DNA from: Sphaerolaimus hirsutus | Taxonomy: Eukaryota; Nematoda; Chromadorea; Monhysterida; Sphaerolaimidae | Reading direction: 5' to 3' | Length of the DNA: 64,000 nucleotides | Assembly (NCBI GenBank): GCA_964036195.1 | Contig: OZ038457.1 | Coordinates: 6,165,147-6,229,146, forward strand | Part shown: piece by piece, positions 23,599-34,917 of the stretch | Numbering within the stretch: the first letter of the stretch is position 1 | Layout: each line of letters begins with the position of its first letter | The notes under the pieces: model-generated | Seen by the model: only the letters and a program-made list of their open reading frames with translations | The model's database searches: none | What the model was told of the DNA's origin: nothing | Made by a program: the position numbers and the translations under genes

Positions 23599-24490
23599 TT
23601 ATTATATTTACTCATTAATTTTGTGTCATAATTCGCCGCTCGACTTTGGTTTGCTGATTCTAATCAATTTTCTCTTGATCCGTTTGACCTGAATGATTTG
23701 ATTGCGTGGTTGTACAGATGGAATGATGAGCATTATTTTTTCTTTTTATAATGTGATAAGGATCTGCCAATTTGAACATAGATAATTGTCTAAAAATTGG
23801 CTGAATTATGAACAAAGTATCCATAGAAACAACTCATGCCCAGTTTTAATGTAAGTTTCAATTTGTGATGAACATAACTTACAATGTGATCCCGCGGTTT
23901 AGCTGTTATGCTCCCGATTTCTGTACTTTACAAGACGTTTTAAAAATATTTATTTGAGATGGACTTTGTCCATGCAAACGAGATAAATACTAAACACGCA
24001 TAGAATGCATTTTCTGTCTGTACCAACGTTTACTGCAGTACCCACCTTCATTATTTCTAACATTGTGATGAATTTTTCTCATGCATTGATAGTCTGTGCA
24101 GCTTTGATCAAATGATCAGCTTCATTTGTGACAAGACCAATAATGAATAGATGTCAACCCTACATGATGCACACAGCGTTTTCCACTTTTTTATCACAAG
24201 CCGTATCAGGCTATGCATCGATGCGGCATAGTTGTTATAATGTATTTACGTTTACTTGAAAAGTACGTTTACTCGATTTCTGAGTCAATACATTTGTTTC
24301 CTCTGCAAAATGTACCTGTTCTTGCTTTTACTTTTTGAAAATACTTTTGAAGTTCAGAAAACTTTTCAGCTGACTTTCAGAAGCTTGAAATTTCGGGCAA
24401 AATTTCTCAAGAATACTCACATGTACTTTTTTCCGGGGAAAAAGTGTTTCACTTATCTTTACCCAAAGTGAAAGTAACAAAAATTACTTT
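23599..24490. other. CHMP4 downstream region, no recognised feature
   Basis: AT-rich sequence after the CHMP4 stop codon, presumably 3' UTR and intergenic DNA. I saw no convincing polyadenylation signal, RNA gene or repeat. Confidence 0.4.
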
Positions 24491-24866
24491 AGCTGCGTTC
24501 AGACTGCGTTATGTGCCGACAAATAAAAAAGTAAAAAAGTTCCAAAAATCCGGAATAAAGTTCCATATCTGCAAGAAAAAAACAGTGAAGTATACTCACT
24601 AGTTCAGCGTATACACATGCCAAATTTCAGATAAATCAGGCTTTTCGTTCCATAGTTATAAGCATTTGAAAAATTTGACGTTGTCGGATCGCTTTTTTGA
24701 TCAAATTTTTTAAATGCTTATAACTATGGAAAGAAAAGCCCGATTTATCTGAAATTTGGCATGTGTGTACACTGAACTAGTGAGTATACTTCACTGTTTT
24801 TTATTGCAGATATGGAACTTTTTTACTTTTTTATTTGTCGGCACATAACGCAGTCTGAACGCAGCT
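24491..24866. mobile_element. AGCTGCGTTCAGACTGCG hairpin MITE
   Basis: This is a near-perfect inverted repeat. It starts AGCTGCGTTCAGACTGCG and ends CGCAGTCTGAACGCAGCT, with arms of about 170 nt including GTGCCGACAAATAAAAAAGT and ACAGTGAAGTATACTCACTA. A diverged relative sits in the last intron of the HD-domain gene. No coding capacity is seen. Confidence 0.85.
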
Positions 24867-25049
24867 TTACGTTTTCTGTTCTCAGGGAGTGATTAAACTG
24901 GAAATAAATACTTTGTTTACATTTATTTGTACTTTTAAAAGTTCGGTACTTTTAACAACTCTGCTATGCAGTATGTAACATAAAACATGTAATTAAAAAT
25001 AAGCACAGCGACAGTAAGCAGTACACCCGAAAACCCTAATTCAGGTATC

Positions 25050-25417
25050 TACCGTATTTCTTCTAATAGAACGGCATACCTCTAATAGAACGGCAGGTTT
25101 TGGCACGTTTCTGCGCTCACGAAACCAATAGAACGGCAGCCTCCAATTGAACGGCACCTCCAATAGAACGGCATGTATTGGGAGTGTGCCAATACACAAA
25201 AATAGATCGCCAAGTGATGATGAGAACATTCACAGCATTCAAATGGGTGTTTGAATCTCAAATGAATGGTATAATGTTAAAATATTGCTCAAGTTCTTTA
25301 AAAAATAATGCTATGTTGAAATGAGACATCTGAAAAAATTGGTAGGAAAATAGAATGGCAGGTAAAAATTGACGAAAAAAAATATAACGGCGCCTTTCTA
25401 TTAGAAGAAATACGGTA
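25050..25417. mobile_element. TACCGTATTTCTTCTAATAGA TIR element
   Basis: The left end TACCGTATTTCTTCTAATAG pairs with the right end CTATTAGAAGAAATACGGTA, with TA at each end. Several AATAGAACGGCA words lie next to the left end. The terminal TACCGTATTTC is shared with the elements at 4051, 18853 and 25873. Confidence 0.8.
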
Positions 25418-25872
25418 AATAGTTTGTATCCAAAAACATGTATTCATTCAGTCAAACATTGCACACATCTTGAATCCATTGCAGTTACTACCAACCAATG
25501 AAAAGCTACCCGAAGCGCAAACGTAAAGCATAATAAACAGGCTGCGATAACCAATAGCAGATTAATGTACAAGGCTTTATTTCATTTTAGGTTTAGTTCT
25601 TCCCATTAAAAACAGTCAATTTTGTGTGTGGGTGTGTTTTGTGACCTGTCATCTTGTGATAACTTTCTTGTGGAATATAAAATTAAAAGTGAAGTGTTTT
25701 AGCAAAATCACAAAATCTAAATCAATATTAAAAAGCTAAGCCGATCGTACATTTGTATGCAGCATAAAGTCTATTGCCCTGCACAGGTATTTCACAGGTA
25801 GTAATTATGTACATGAAAAAAAAACTGAATTTATTTCTTAGAACCAGTTGACATTTGGTGTATTTTTCAAAC

Positions 25873-26324
25873 TACCGTATTTCCTCGAAATACCCCCCGG
25901 GGGGTGATTGTTTCATAGTGGTCCTGAGAGGGGGGTTAAACGAGGGGGGTATTTCGAGGGGGGGTTATTATTTCACAAGAGATTTTTTAAATCCCAGTCG
26001 AAATTGTCGTCTGAAACGTACGCAGACGTCGAAAAATACAACAAAAACCGCCATTTATAAGGTTATGTACACTAATATAAGTACATACACTAATATATAA
26101 GTACATACGTTGATGGTATAAACACTGTTCTAACGTGATTCCGACATTGTTTTAACGTGTGTTCTGCACTACGCAGAACACAAACTGCAGTATTTGTCAT
26201 GTACGTTCTCTTTACACTCAATCTGGGGGGGGGGGGTATTTCGAGGGGGGGTGATTGTTTCATAGTGGTCTCGAGAGGGGGGGGGGTCAAACGAGGGGGG
26301 GGGGGTATTTCGAGGAAATACGGT
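25873..26324. mobile_element. TACCGTATTTCCTCGAAATAC TIR element, copy 3
   Basis: It starts TACCGTATTTCCTCGAAATA and ends TATTTCGAGGAAATACGGTA. Long G tracts (up to about 11) alternate with TATTTCGAGG on the plus strand, which could form G-quadruplexes. It ends about 110 bp from the 3' end of the HD-domain gene. Confidence 0.82.
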
Positions 26325-26435
26325 AGTGTATGAAGGGCAGGGCCAATGGCAAAAATATCACTCTGTTTGACCTGTCTTTTGGAAGAAACAACTGGCATTA
26401 CTTTTTGGACCTAATCTAATACTGTTATGATGGCA

Positions 26436-27988
26436 TCACTGCAGGGACTTTTCCAATGCCTCCAACTCTGTCGCAATATTTTTCCTAGCTGCATCCTCAT
26501 AGTTTTCACGAAATTCCTTGGTTGCAAATATGTTTGGAATTTGCAAAAAAAGCTTTAACAACTTTGACCGGTTCTGAGCATAATGTTTATCATCCAAGTG
26601 CTTGTATTCTTCCCGGATTTGTCTGGTATACTTATTGTACTCTGAAATTATGGTGTTTTGGAATGTGATTTAATAAATATGAATTTTTTTGTTAAAAGGT
26701 GGTCTAAACATTGAAAAAGTTCCAATCTGCAAGGAAACGCAGTAAAGTATACTCACTAGTTAAGTGGACACACACGCCATTTTGCAGACAATTTGAACCT
26801 GCCGTTCAAGACTTACAGGCATTTGAAAACGAATTTTAGTTGTCGGTCCAATAAAACTCGTTTTCAAACGCCTTTACGTCTTGAATTATCAACAGGCTCA
26901 AATTATCTGCAAATCGCTATTTGTGTGTACACCTAACTAGCACACTTAATTGCCTTTTCTTGCAGATATAGAACGTTTTCACTCATTTTCTTGTCGGCAC
27001 ACGAGACCCTGTAAACGCTGCTTAAACAAACCATCTGGTGAACTGCCCAAAATAGCCATGTCAAAGTCCAAGAAGTAGTGTGCATCATCTTTGCCCCAGT
27101 CATCCTTGCTAAGATGTGCATCGGTGCAGTGTGAAATTGTTGCTTCAATCAATGTTATGACATAAGTTGCCTGTGAGTTTGGGCCTGTAGCGTTACTCAT
27201 CTCAACCCATCACTCATCTAATTCAAGCTTTTCAAAAGCTCTACAGTAATTTTTACCACAAAGAGATTAACTGTGCACTAGCAATCAATTTAGATGGCTT
27301 TTAGTTCATCATCTCAGAGGCGATAATCAAGAAAAATACCTAGGACTCATTTTGATTCGAGCAATTTTTATCGTAAAAAATCAATTTGAATAAAATCAGG
27401 GTGCTTAAAAAATCGTTTTTTATCCATATGGATGGGTAATGGGTATAATTAGATAAGTAACTGGTCTAGATGAGTAATGGGTTTATATGGGTGATGGGCC
27501 ACCCAAGTCAAACTCAATTGTGACAGCACGATGGAAAAAGCTACCTTGAATGCCAAAAAACCTACCGAGTCAAGTGTGGTTTCTTTGCTAAACTCCAGAA
27601 ACAGCTTTGCACTTTCCTTTTCATTATCACCTGACTCTGGATTGTAAACTATGCTGCATTAGATTTGGGCATGGTTAAGAGCCAAAAATAGTATTGATGT
27701 GACAAATTTGACTTACTCATGAAAGAAAATGGCATAAGCACATGCATATCTGTCATTCAGCAGGTCCTTGTTAGTGTCATAATGCTGGAACAAATGCTGC
27801 AGGTGTTCTAGTGTGTGATATTTCCTATGTGGTTCTGTATATGCCTGAAAAACTTGCATTTAATAAACAATAACTTCAAATTTGTGAAAAGTAACACTCA
27901 CTGTAACAATTTTATTCCACCACTTTGTTTTCACATCGTCCACTACCCAACTTGTGAGATCATCCCACCTTGTTTTTAGATCAGCCAT
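26436..27988 (-). CDS. HD-domain metal-dependent phosphohydrolase-like protein, complete, five exons
   Basis: I assembled five minus-strand exons: 27988-27902, 27844-27717, 27653-27566, 27170-27032 and 26641-26436. All introns are GT-AG and phases match (0, 2, 0, 1), giving 215 residues. The product resembles the small 'predicted metal-dependent phosphohydrolase' HD-superfamily proteins (COG4339 type). It has W-x-x-I-V-x-A-Y-x-E-P-x-R near residue 25, YHTLEHL (His39, His43), the HD pair in FFHDIVY (His71-Asp72), LIEATISH near residue 110, and DFDMAILGS (Asp136/138). The C-terminal YTRQIREEYKHL and FATKEF blocks are also typical. No substrate is known to me. The histidine and aspartate ligands expected for metal binding are all present. 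The start is the first in-frame ATG, giving MADLKTRW. The last intron is mostly a MITE. The gene is head to head with the CTL1-like gene. Confidence 0.88.
26703..27026. mobile_element. Diverged GTTCAGACTGCG-type MITE inside the HD-gene intron
   Basis: The right part CTTGTCGGCACACGAGACCC and internal words (TATACTCACTAG, TATCTGCAAG, GTGTACACCTAACTAG) parallel the hairpin at 24491-24866. The inner palindrome around 26840-26880 is still recognisable. The element fills most of intron 4 (26642-27031) and starts within about 10 nt of the donor. Confidence 0.65.
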
Positions 27989-28596
27989 GGCATTAGACAT
28001 TTCCTCAGACTTTGAATCCGCACACACTATAATCGGGAATTCAGTTGGGCAGCGAGCTATTCTACTGTCCTACGGAGCATTTAGTACTCCTTTGTATTGG
28101 TTTGTCACTTTCAGAAACAAAATCTTTACAGGTTCTACAAATACAGCACGCAGTTCTATTGTGAGATCAATATTGCGAGGAATAAACAGCACAGTGGGTA
28201 ATTCGCCTGGCGAGTAGCCAATTAAATGGACCCTGAATGACAAGGTTGGATTCTTGTGTGTTTTTCTGGAACGAGTGTTTTGTGGCCGTTAGCCGTTTAT
28301 GCGACGAATTTGTGGCGAAATCTTCTCGTGATTTTTGTCCGCACTAAAGATAAACCTTGTGTTAGTGAACGCTTTGCCGGGAAGCGCTCAAAACCTTCAA
28401 AATCGCTTAGCCACCAAAACCGCTTCAATTATACCCTTCCTTTATACCTTAATTAATTTCCCCGCCGCTCGCATACAGAGATCACGCGAAAAATTTCGGC
28501 GCGCTTCTGGCTATCCGCGTCCTTTTGTCACAAACACAATCACAACTTGCAATTTTCCCTCTCAACCTCCCCACAACCAACTCAGACCACCCAAAA
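27989..28596. promoter_or_regulatory. Shared intergenic region of the divergent HD-domain and CTL1-like genes
   Basis: The two start codons are 608 bp apart and face away from each other, so both 5' leaders and probably a bidirectional promoter lie here. I do not see a clear core-promoter motif. The short plus-strand frames in this stretch show no domain. Confidence 0.4.
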
Positions 28597-31500
28597 ATGG
28601 GCTGCTGTTTCGGTAAAGCGGCGCCAATCGATGAGTCGGCGGCAAAACTGCGTCGCCGGGCGCACCCGTCGCGGACGCGCCACTGCACCGACCTGCCCAT
28701 GCTCGGCATATTCACCCTGTACGTGATCGGCATGCTCGGCGTGGCCGCGTTCGCCGTGTGGCGCGGCGACCCCTGGCGACTGATTTACGGCTGGGACTCG
28801 TTCGGCAACACGTGCGGAGTGGACAATTCGTGGAAGCGCGGTCGGTTTGAGAATGCCAGCGCCAATTTGGGCTTGGATTTGAGAGAAAAACGGTGAGTCA
28901 TGGCGGAGTTGTGATGTTGTGTTTTAAATTTCGTTTAACGTAAAAGTTGTCTGCGGCGTGCAGTGATCATTTTTTACAAAACGATAAAATAGAAACTTTC
29001 TGTAAGTTTCTGCACCTTCTGTGATGTGGTCAAGTCATCTCGGTTGCGTTTCGAGTGCTTTTTAACGGCTGTATTGATTCATGCAACCGTGTATAAATAC
29101 CGGACAGATGAGAATGTCCCACATCACATCATCCACAAAGCACCCATAAATATCCACCCCCCAAAATACCCCCACCCAGCTACGTATTCTCCATGGACAT
29201 TCGCCGCCCAGCCGACTCGCTATGGATCTGCGTGGAACGCTGCCCCGGCTTGATAGCCAACCGAGTGGACTTGGCCACGGTGGCGGGCCGGCTCAAGGAG
29301 GACAGCCCGGTGTCGTTGTGCTCGTACGAGGTGCCCATCCAGGAGTATGCGTATAGTGAGATGCATAGGGGTGGAGCGTATGGGCCCTGTCCCGTGTTGC
29401 CTGTTTATAACTCGTTGGTTTTTTTTGTGATGTTCACATTTCTTAGTGCAAAAATTCATTTTTTTAAACCTTTATCATTTCCACTAATTCTTCGGGATCG
29501 GGATCTGTATTAGGGTCACGGGATCGGGATTTGAAAATTTTCGGGGCCGTGGTCGGGATTGAGGTTTCTGGATCGGCCATATCCCATAACTTTCCGAGAT
29601 TCGGGATCCCGTTTGAACCGTATGCGGCGATGACATAACTTTATTGCCAAAGCCCGACCCTTAACCACCCGAACTACTGTTTGACTTTTTGCCCATTTTC
29701 GATCAACCGGTAAAGCTGTATTAAATATCTATCACAACCTACTCCACACCCCCATAATCAGAACTTCAATCGTGCATCGCTGTGTTCCCGAGGCGGCCAT
29801 ATCTTTACTGCTGCGCGGCACCTGGCAGGTCATGTACACCTACCTGAATCAACTTCTGGGCTTGGAGTGGCTGCAGTTTGCTATCAGCGACATCGTGGCC
29901 GTGTGGCCCCAGATTATCATGTTCTGCGTGCTGGCTGTTTGTTAGTTTGTTGATGTGGGTCAATGCGTTTTAAGTAGGATGACACTTGATTTTACATCTG
30001 ATTTTTATTTTAAAAGACTTGATTTTAAATACCTGAAACACAGGATGTAAACAGGTTTTTATTCTTATTAATCAAAAGGCGAAAATTCTGGTAGACATTC
30101 ACTATTTATTTTGCATTTTTTTTGTGCGAGCGCGCAATTACACACATTAACATCAGTGATTTTTTTATTGGTTTTGAGGCATTTTTAGTTTAAAAGTTTG
30201 CAACCTTCTTGCATGATGAACCAATTTTTTAAATCAAGTCAACCCGCAGTTTTCTTTTGAATCTGCAATTTACACTTTTGCAGGCGTATCGCTGGTGGGC
30301 GTGCTGTGTATGAGCTTTTTGGCTGGATTCGTTGTATACATCATTTTCATTGGTGCCATATTGATTTGCGCGGGTTAGTCATCGATCAGGCATTATAAAG
30401 TGATGTGTTGCTAGGGATGGCATCATTTTTAATAGTTTTTTAAACGGCAGCCGAAATTTTTAGTATCTTTCAGGCGTATTTTACACGGTTTACACGACTT
30501 TGAAGGTTCCATAAGTCAAGTGAAAAGTCCCATATTCACTAGAAAAAGTGGTCGAGTATACGCAGTACTTGCGTACAGGTGTATTTATATGCGTGTTAAA
30601 TTTCAGTTAAATCGGTCTGGTTTGTTGCTGTACGGTAAATTTCATAAAATGCGGTACCAAAAGAATTTTTCCAAACATAAAATAAAAATTTTCAAAAAAA
30701 ATCGGTACGGTAAACTGTGCTACCCTATGTTCAGCTGCGACCGGCCTCCTTTGGTGGGGATTCTATGAAGTGTACACCGCTGAGAAGCAACCTGAGGCAA
30801 TGGCCCTGGTACGTTTTTGTTTGAGTACTTTTGTTAAGGTGTGTCAAATGTTAAACAGTGTCGCGCGCGCTGCAGAGTTCTCCACTTTCCAGTTTTGAAG
30901 CGTGGAAGGTAACGTTCGATGTTAGTAAACCCCTTTTAGAAATCCAAGTTCCCCATCATACACTGACTAATGCACTTCCACCTAGGGTTGGGACGATATA
31001 TAGTATCGAATATCGACCATTTTTTCATATCGAATATCGAAATCGAAAATTTTGAAAAAATATCGAATATCGATATCGAATATCGACCATTTTTTCGATA
31101 TTCTGGTATTCTTTTTGAGGTATTTGTGATCCCATAAAAAATGGCTGAAGCCAACAAAATATGGATGCTGCAGCCAAACACGTATGCTTATGAATGCACA
31201 AAGTAATATATCATATATAAATGCCATGTTATTTTCACATTGAGCTATCAAAAGTAGGATATCAAGGGTAATGTATACACATCCTTTCAAAATATATGAT
31301 ATTAACACGGCAAACTGCATCACAAGGAAACCATTTCACCAAACCTTTGCATGGCAGCATGGCTCAAAAATTTGGCTGTTTATTTTAAGATACCAACCTT
31401 TTAAAAATGTAAAAAGCCAGCCACCCCTAGTCACAAGTATGACCTGAAGTGTTTGCTTAATAATTTTTCACCTTATATAATTTGATTCATCCTGTTTTTA

Positions 31501-32231
31501 TTTCATTACCTCATTTCAACTGTTGTGAGCCTCATTTAAAAAGATTATCAACCATGTTTGTGTCCAAATGGAAATACAATATACCCCGCTGTACTAAAAT
31601 ATCGAAATATCGAAATATCGAAATATCGATATCGAATATCGAGCATATTTTCATATCGAATATCGATATCGAATGTCGAGGGTCCATATCGTATCGATAT
31701 CGAATATCGACTTTCAGAAAAAATATCGAATATCGATATCGAAAAGTCATATCGTCCCAACCCTACTTCCACCCTAACAGTGACGTTGTAACCTGTGACT
31801 AGGGATTGCACTGGATGTTTTTCAAATGATTCGTATTTTTAAAAATCTCGTTTTTATTATTTTTAACAAAGGAGCCAAACATATTATTCAATATTAGTTT
31901 TCATTGATTTTGTGGCATTCTACTGCCAAACCTTTCATTTCTAAATCTTTATAAAAATGTTATTGAATTTAATGGAATTTTTTTGAATAAAATCTATTTG
32001 AAAAATTGATGTTTTTGAATAATTAAGCAGCTAAAAATTAACTTTTCCATCCATGCATGTGAATCTACCTGTGACTTTGCAAGTAGCTGCCACCCTGGCT
32101 AATTGGCCATTTCTCTTCAGGATGCGACGCTGCTGCAGATGCAGTTAGGTGTGCCGACCACACAGAAACTTCTTGAGCAACCGAAAGACTACACGCTGCT
32201 GATTTATGCCGCTATTGCATCACTGGTTACG
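28597..32231 (+). CDS. SLC44A1: Choline transporter-like protein (CTL1/SLC44A1 family), 5' six exons
   Basis: This is a polytopic choline/ethanolamine transporter of the plasma membrane and mitochondria. Exons are 28597-28892, 29180-29413, 29762-29940, 30284-30373, 30735-30808 and 32121-32231. All are GT-AG and in phase (2, 2, 1, 1, 0, 0), giving 328 residues of a family of about 650. The N-terminus is MGCCFGKAA (family-typical MGCC), then CTDLPMLGIFTLYVIGMLGV (first membrane helix) and YGWDSFGNTCG. The extracellular loop contains LWICVERCPG and CPVLPVYNS, followed by HRCVPEAA. Membrane helices follow in exons 3-4, then GLLWWGFYEVY and DYTLLIYAAIASLVT. The remaining helices are not found before the window ends. 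The last exon seen is followed by a retroelement nest of more than 31 kb, so the rest lies beyond it or the gene is disrupted. Confidence 0.93.
29488..29625. repeat. Decayed fragment of the TCCCGATCCCG hAT MITE family
   Basis: ATCGGGATCTG-type words and a right end CGGGATCCCGTTTGAACC resemble the elements at 6921 and 22781, but the left terminus is degraded. It lies in intron 2 of the CTL1-like gene. Confidence 0.55.
30983..31765. mobile_element. hAT-like MITE (TAGGGTTGGGACGATAT), exact 8-bp TSD
   Basis: It starts TAGGGTTGGGACGATAT and ends ATATCGTCCCAACCCTA. The duplication CTTCCACC is exact at 30975-30982 and 31766-31773. Subterminal arrays are AATATCGAATATCGA in both orientations. It lies in intron 5 of the CTL1-like gene. 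Open frames through the arrays are repeat artefacts. Confidence 0.9.
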
Positions 32232-32411
32232 GTTCGTTCCTCGTTCGAATATGCTTTGGGCTTTCGGGGTGTTGCGCCATCTGTTTGTAAAATAGGTTGC
32301 AAGTTAAGAGAAATTGATGTGGCCCATTTCGATAAATGTAAGCGGGTAACCGAGATCTTGGGTACGGGAACGTCAAAAATCAATAAATAAATGAACGTGT
32401 AATCGTGGGTC

Positions 32412-32515
32412 AATGGCTCTCCACACACTAGTTGACATTGAAATTAGCGTCAATTCAGCGTCAAATGGTGTTTAGTTGACGCAATCGATGTCTCAATTGA
32501 CATTATCATTACCTT
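32412..32515. repeat. Partial CACACACTAGTTGAC family element
   Basis: One end (CCACACACTAGTTGACATTG) and inner TTGACGCAATCGATGTC words match the family at 3484 and 22660. The opposite terminus is not seen before the next element. Confidence 0.5.
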
Positions 32516-32566
32516 CGTACGCGATAAGCCATTTAACCAGTAGTTGTGCCAAGTAGTTAACCAGTT

Positions 32567-32682
32567 GGGGCAGGTCTGATACGCACATCTGCCCATTACG
32601 CAGATTTGCCCGTTTTTTTCACTTGACACTTTTTCAAGTGATTTTCAGATATGAGTAAAGTGAAAAAAAGTTGTGCAATAAC
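32567..32682. mobile_element. Left half of the double-palindrome TIR element, broken by BEL copy A
   Basis: GGGGCAGGTCTGATACGCAC and the following 100 nt match the element at 7918-8306. The match stops exactly where the LTR of copy A begins (TGTGTAAC at 32683). The missing half is expected on the far side of copy A, outside the window. Confidence 0.8.
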
Positions 32683-34917
32683 TGTGTAACATTATCGTAA
32701 AATGTAAAACTTTCAATATTTAAGTTGACGTTCTTAAACTCCTGTTTACCTCGGTCCGCACCTTTGGGATTTTTTTATAAAAAGTGTTGTCGCGGCCCCC
32801 ACCTAACTTTACAGCGAATTTCAGCCTATACAAAAAGTAGCCCAAAGAGTCGCCTAAATGCCCATTGGGGCACCCCCCATTGTAACGCCATGTGGGCTGT
32901 GTAAACGGCCCACACATTTTTTTATACCAAAATGCAGTGATCACCTTGCTCCATACGTGTTTCATTAAATGATTTTATTATGTCAGTCAAGGCCGGAAAA
33001 CTGCTTGAAAGAAAGAAAGGAGTCCTAGCTTAGTGCCAAATGCCATTTCAATGGCTAATTTACAGATAGAAATGAGGTTAGGACATTTTCAATTTGTTCT
33101 GATTTGTACAGCAGATCACGATCAGCTGTGTTTGTGAGCACATTATCTGCTCATGCTACATCTGTTCACACAGAGTATGCTTCTGTCTGAAAGAGAACTC
33201 CTCAGGCATTTTTTTAAAACTGACTCTGCTTAAAAAGAGCATTCCACACAAGAGAACTCAAGGAGCGAAATTAAGAAAACTTTGTATATTTCGTCCAAGG
33301 AAGAAAATTAGTAGTAAAGAAAAGTGAGCAATTGTTTTTAAATTTTGCCCCTCAAATTCTTTTGTGTGGAATGCTGTATTTAAGCAGAGTCAGTTTTAAA
33401 AAAATGCCTGAGGAGTTCTCTTTCAGACAGAAGCATACTCTGTGTGAACAGATGTAGCATGAGCAGATAAAGCGCTCACAAACAAAGCTGATCGTGATCT
33501 GCTGTACAAATCAGAACAAATTGAAAATGTCCTAATCTCATTTCGATCTGTAAATTAGCCGTTGAAATGGCATTTGGCACTAAGCTAGGACTCCTTTCTT
33601 TCTTTCAAGCAGTTTTCCGGCCTTGACTGACAGAATATGATCATTTAATGAAACGCGTATGGAGCAAGGTGATCACTGCATTTTGGTATAAAAAAATGTG
33701 TGGGCCGTTTACACTACCCACATGGCGTTACAATGGGGGGGTGCCCCAATGGGCATGTAGGCGACTCTTTGGGCTACTCTTTGTATAGGGTGAAATTCAC
33801 TGTAAAGTTAGGTGGGGGGAGCAACAAACCTTTTTATAAAAAAATCGCAAAGGTGCGGACCAAGGTAAACAGGTGTTTATGTTTGCTTTTATATTTAGTT
33901 AATTCAATTTATCAAGATTCCATTTCAATTCACATTCCACCATTTTAACATCTCAATATTCACCATTTAATATCTCAAGCGATCATGTTTACAACGTGCC
34001 CTTTACGTTGCTCACATATTTAGATCTTAGTCATTGCTCACATTCCGCCACATTTCCTTGACAAGTGGCACGCAAATACGCCGACATGTTTATGTTAAGC
34101 GACAGGCTCGCCCCAAGCGAGGGGCCGCGCCCGCGCGCCATTTCAAATGCTGTCTGGCTTGTCTCACATTTTCACTATCTTGCCAGTTTAGCTCGCTTTT
34201 CATCGGAGAAGCGAGCGGGCAAGAGTTGATATTTCACAATAGGAAATGTTGGGTAAAAATCGGAGATTAGAGCCGACTGATTGGCGCCAAGCCAGTCGCC
34301 ATCAGTCTGGCCCTTAAAAGCCGATCTCACAGCTTAAATCGGCAGTGTTTGCAACCTCGTCAACTTCACACAAATCTCTTCCTAGGATCTAAATAAGCGC
34401 CGTTGTCACTTTTAATAGGTCGCTTAATTTTGGTGCTAAGTTTTAACTCTTGGTGCTTTAAATCACCTTAGTGCTTTATTCACACCCGCGCTATTTAAGG
34501 TGCTTTGTTCACAACCGAGCCACTTAATTATCGCCTTTTGTCGTAATTAAGTGCCTTCTTTAATTGCCTTATTTCTACGGTAATTTAAGCTTTATTTACG
34601 TTTCATTTTTAAGTAAAGTAATTTAGTTGTAAATTAATTCCTTTATTTACGCATATTTTATTTACACTTATTTCTTTGTATTTAATTGTCTAAATAAAAA
34701 CGTTCGTCAAAACCTTTTGGAAACAATCTAAATTAACTTCACACTAACTCACATCAATTCACTTCAACTCAACTAATCACATTTGATAAAATAACGGAAC
34801 GTCAACTAAAAGACGACGCTTCACGTCAAACTTCATACGTTCACATTTGTCCTCTTCCTCGGTTAGGAATAGGAGCTCGTTCACAAGTCAACTCAACAAG
34901 TTCCGTAATATTTTACA
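32683..34917 (+). repeat. 5' LTR of copy A (about 1.09 kb, interrupted)
   Basis: It starts TGTGTAACATTATCG and ends AATATTTTACA (TG...CA), matching the 1,099-bp LTRs of copy B and the 1,098-bp LTR of copy C. The foldback element at 32737-33877 plus its duplicated TA adds 1,143 bp. A primer-binding-site-like TGGCGCAGCGAGCAGGGT follows at 34918. Confidence 0.92.
32737..33877. mobile_element. 1.14-kb foldback (long-TIR) element in the copy A LTR
   Basis: Two arms of about 500 nt are inverted copies. The left begins AACTCCTGTTTACCTCGG and the right ends CCAAGGTAAACAGGTGTT, with a short AT-rich centre near 33300. TA lies on both sides, matching the single TA of the uninterrupted LTR. No transposase frame is present. 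Arm identity is high but with scattered substitutions. Confidence 0.9.

Noticed and set aside
30936..31811. Several frames on both strands rich in Ile/Ser/Tyr/Arg
   Set aside because: Translations of the AATATCGA subterminal arrays of a hAT MITE.
34034..34270. 78-codon frame conserved in three LTRs (also 42170-42406 and 53315-53551)
   Set aside because: Conserved because the LTRs are copies of one another; it lies in LTR sequence, is missing or changed in the copy C LTR, and has no domain.
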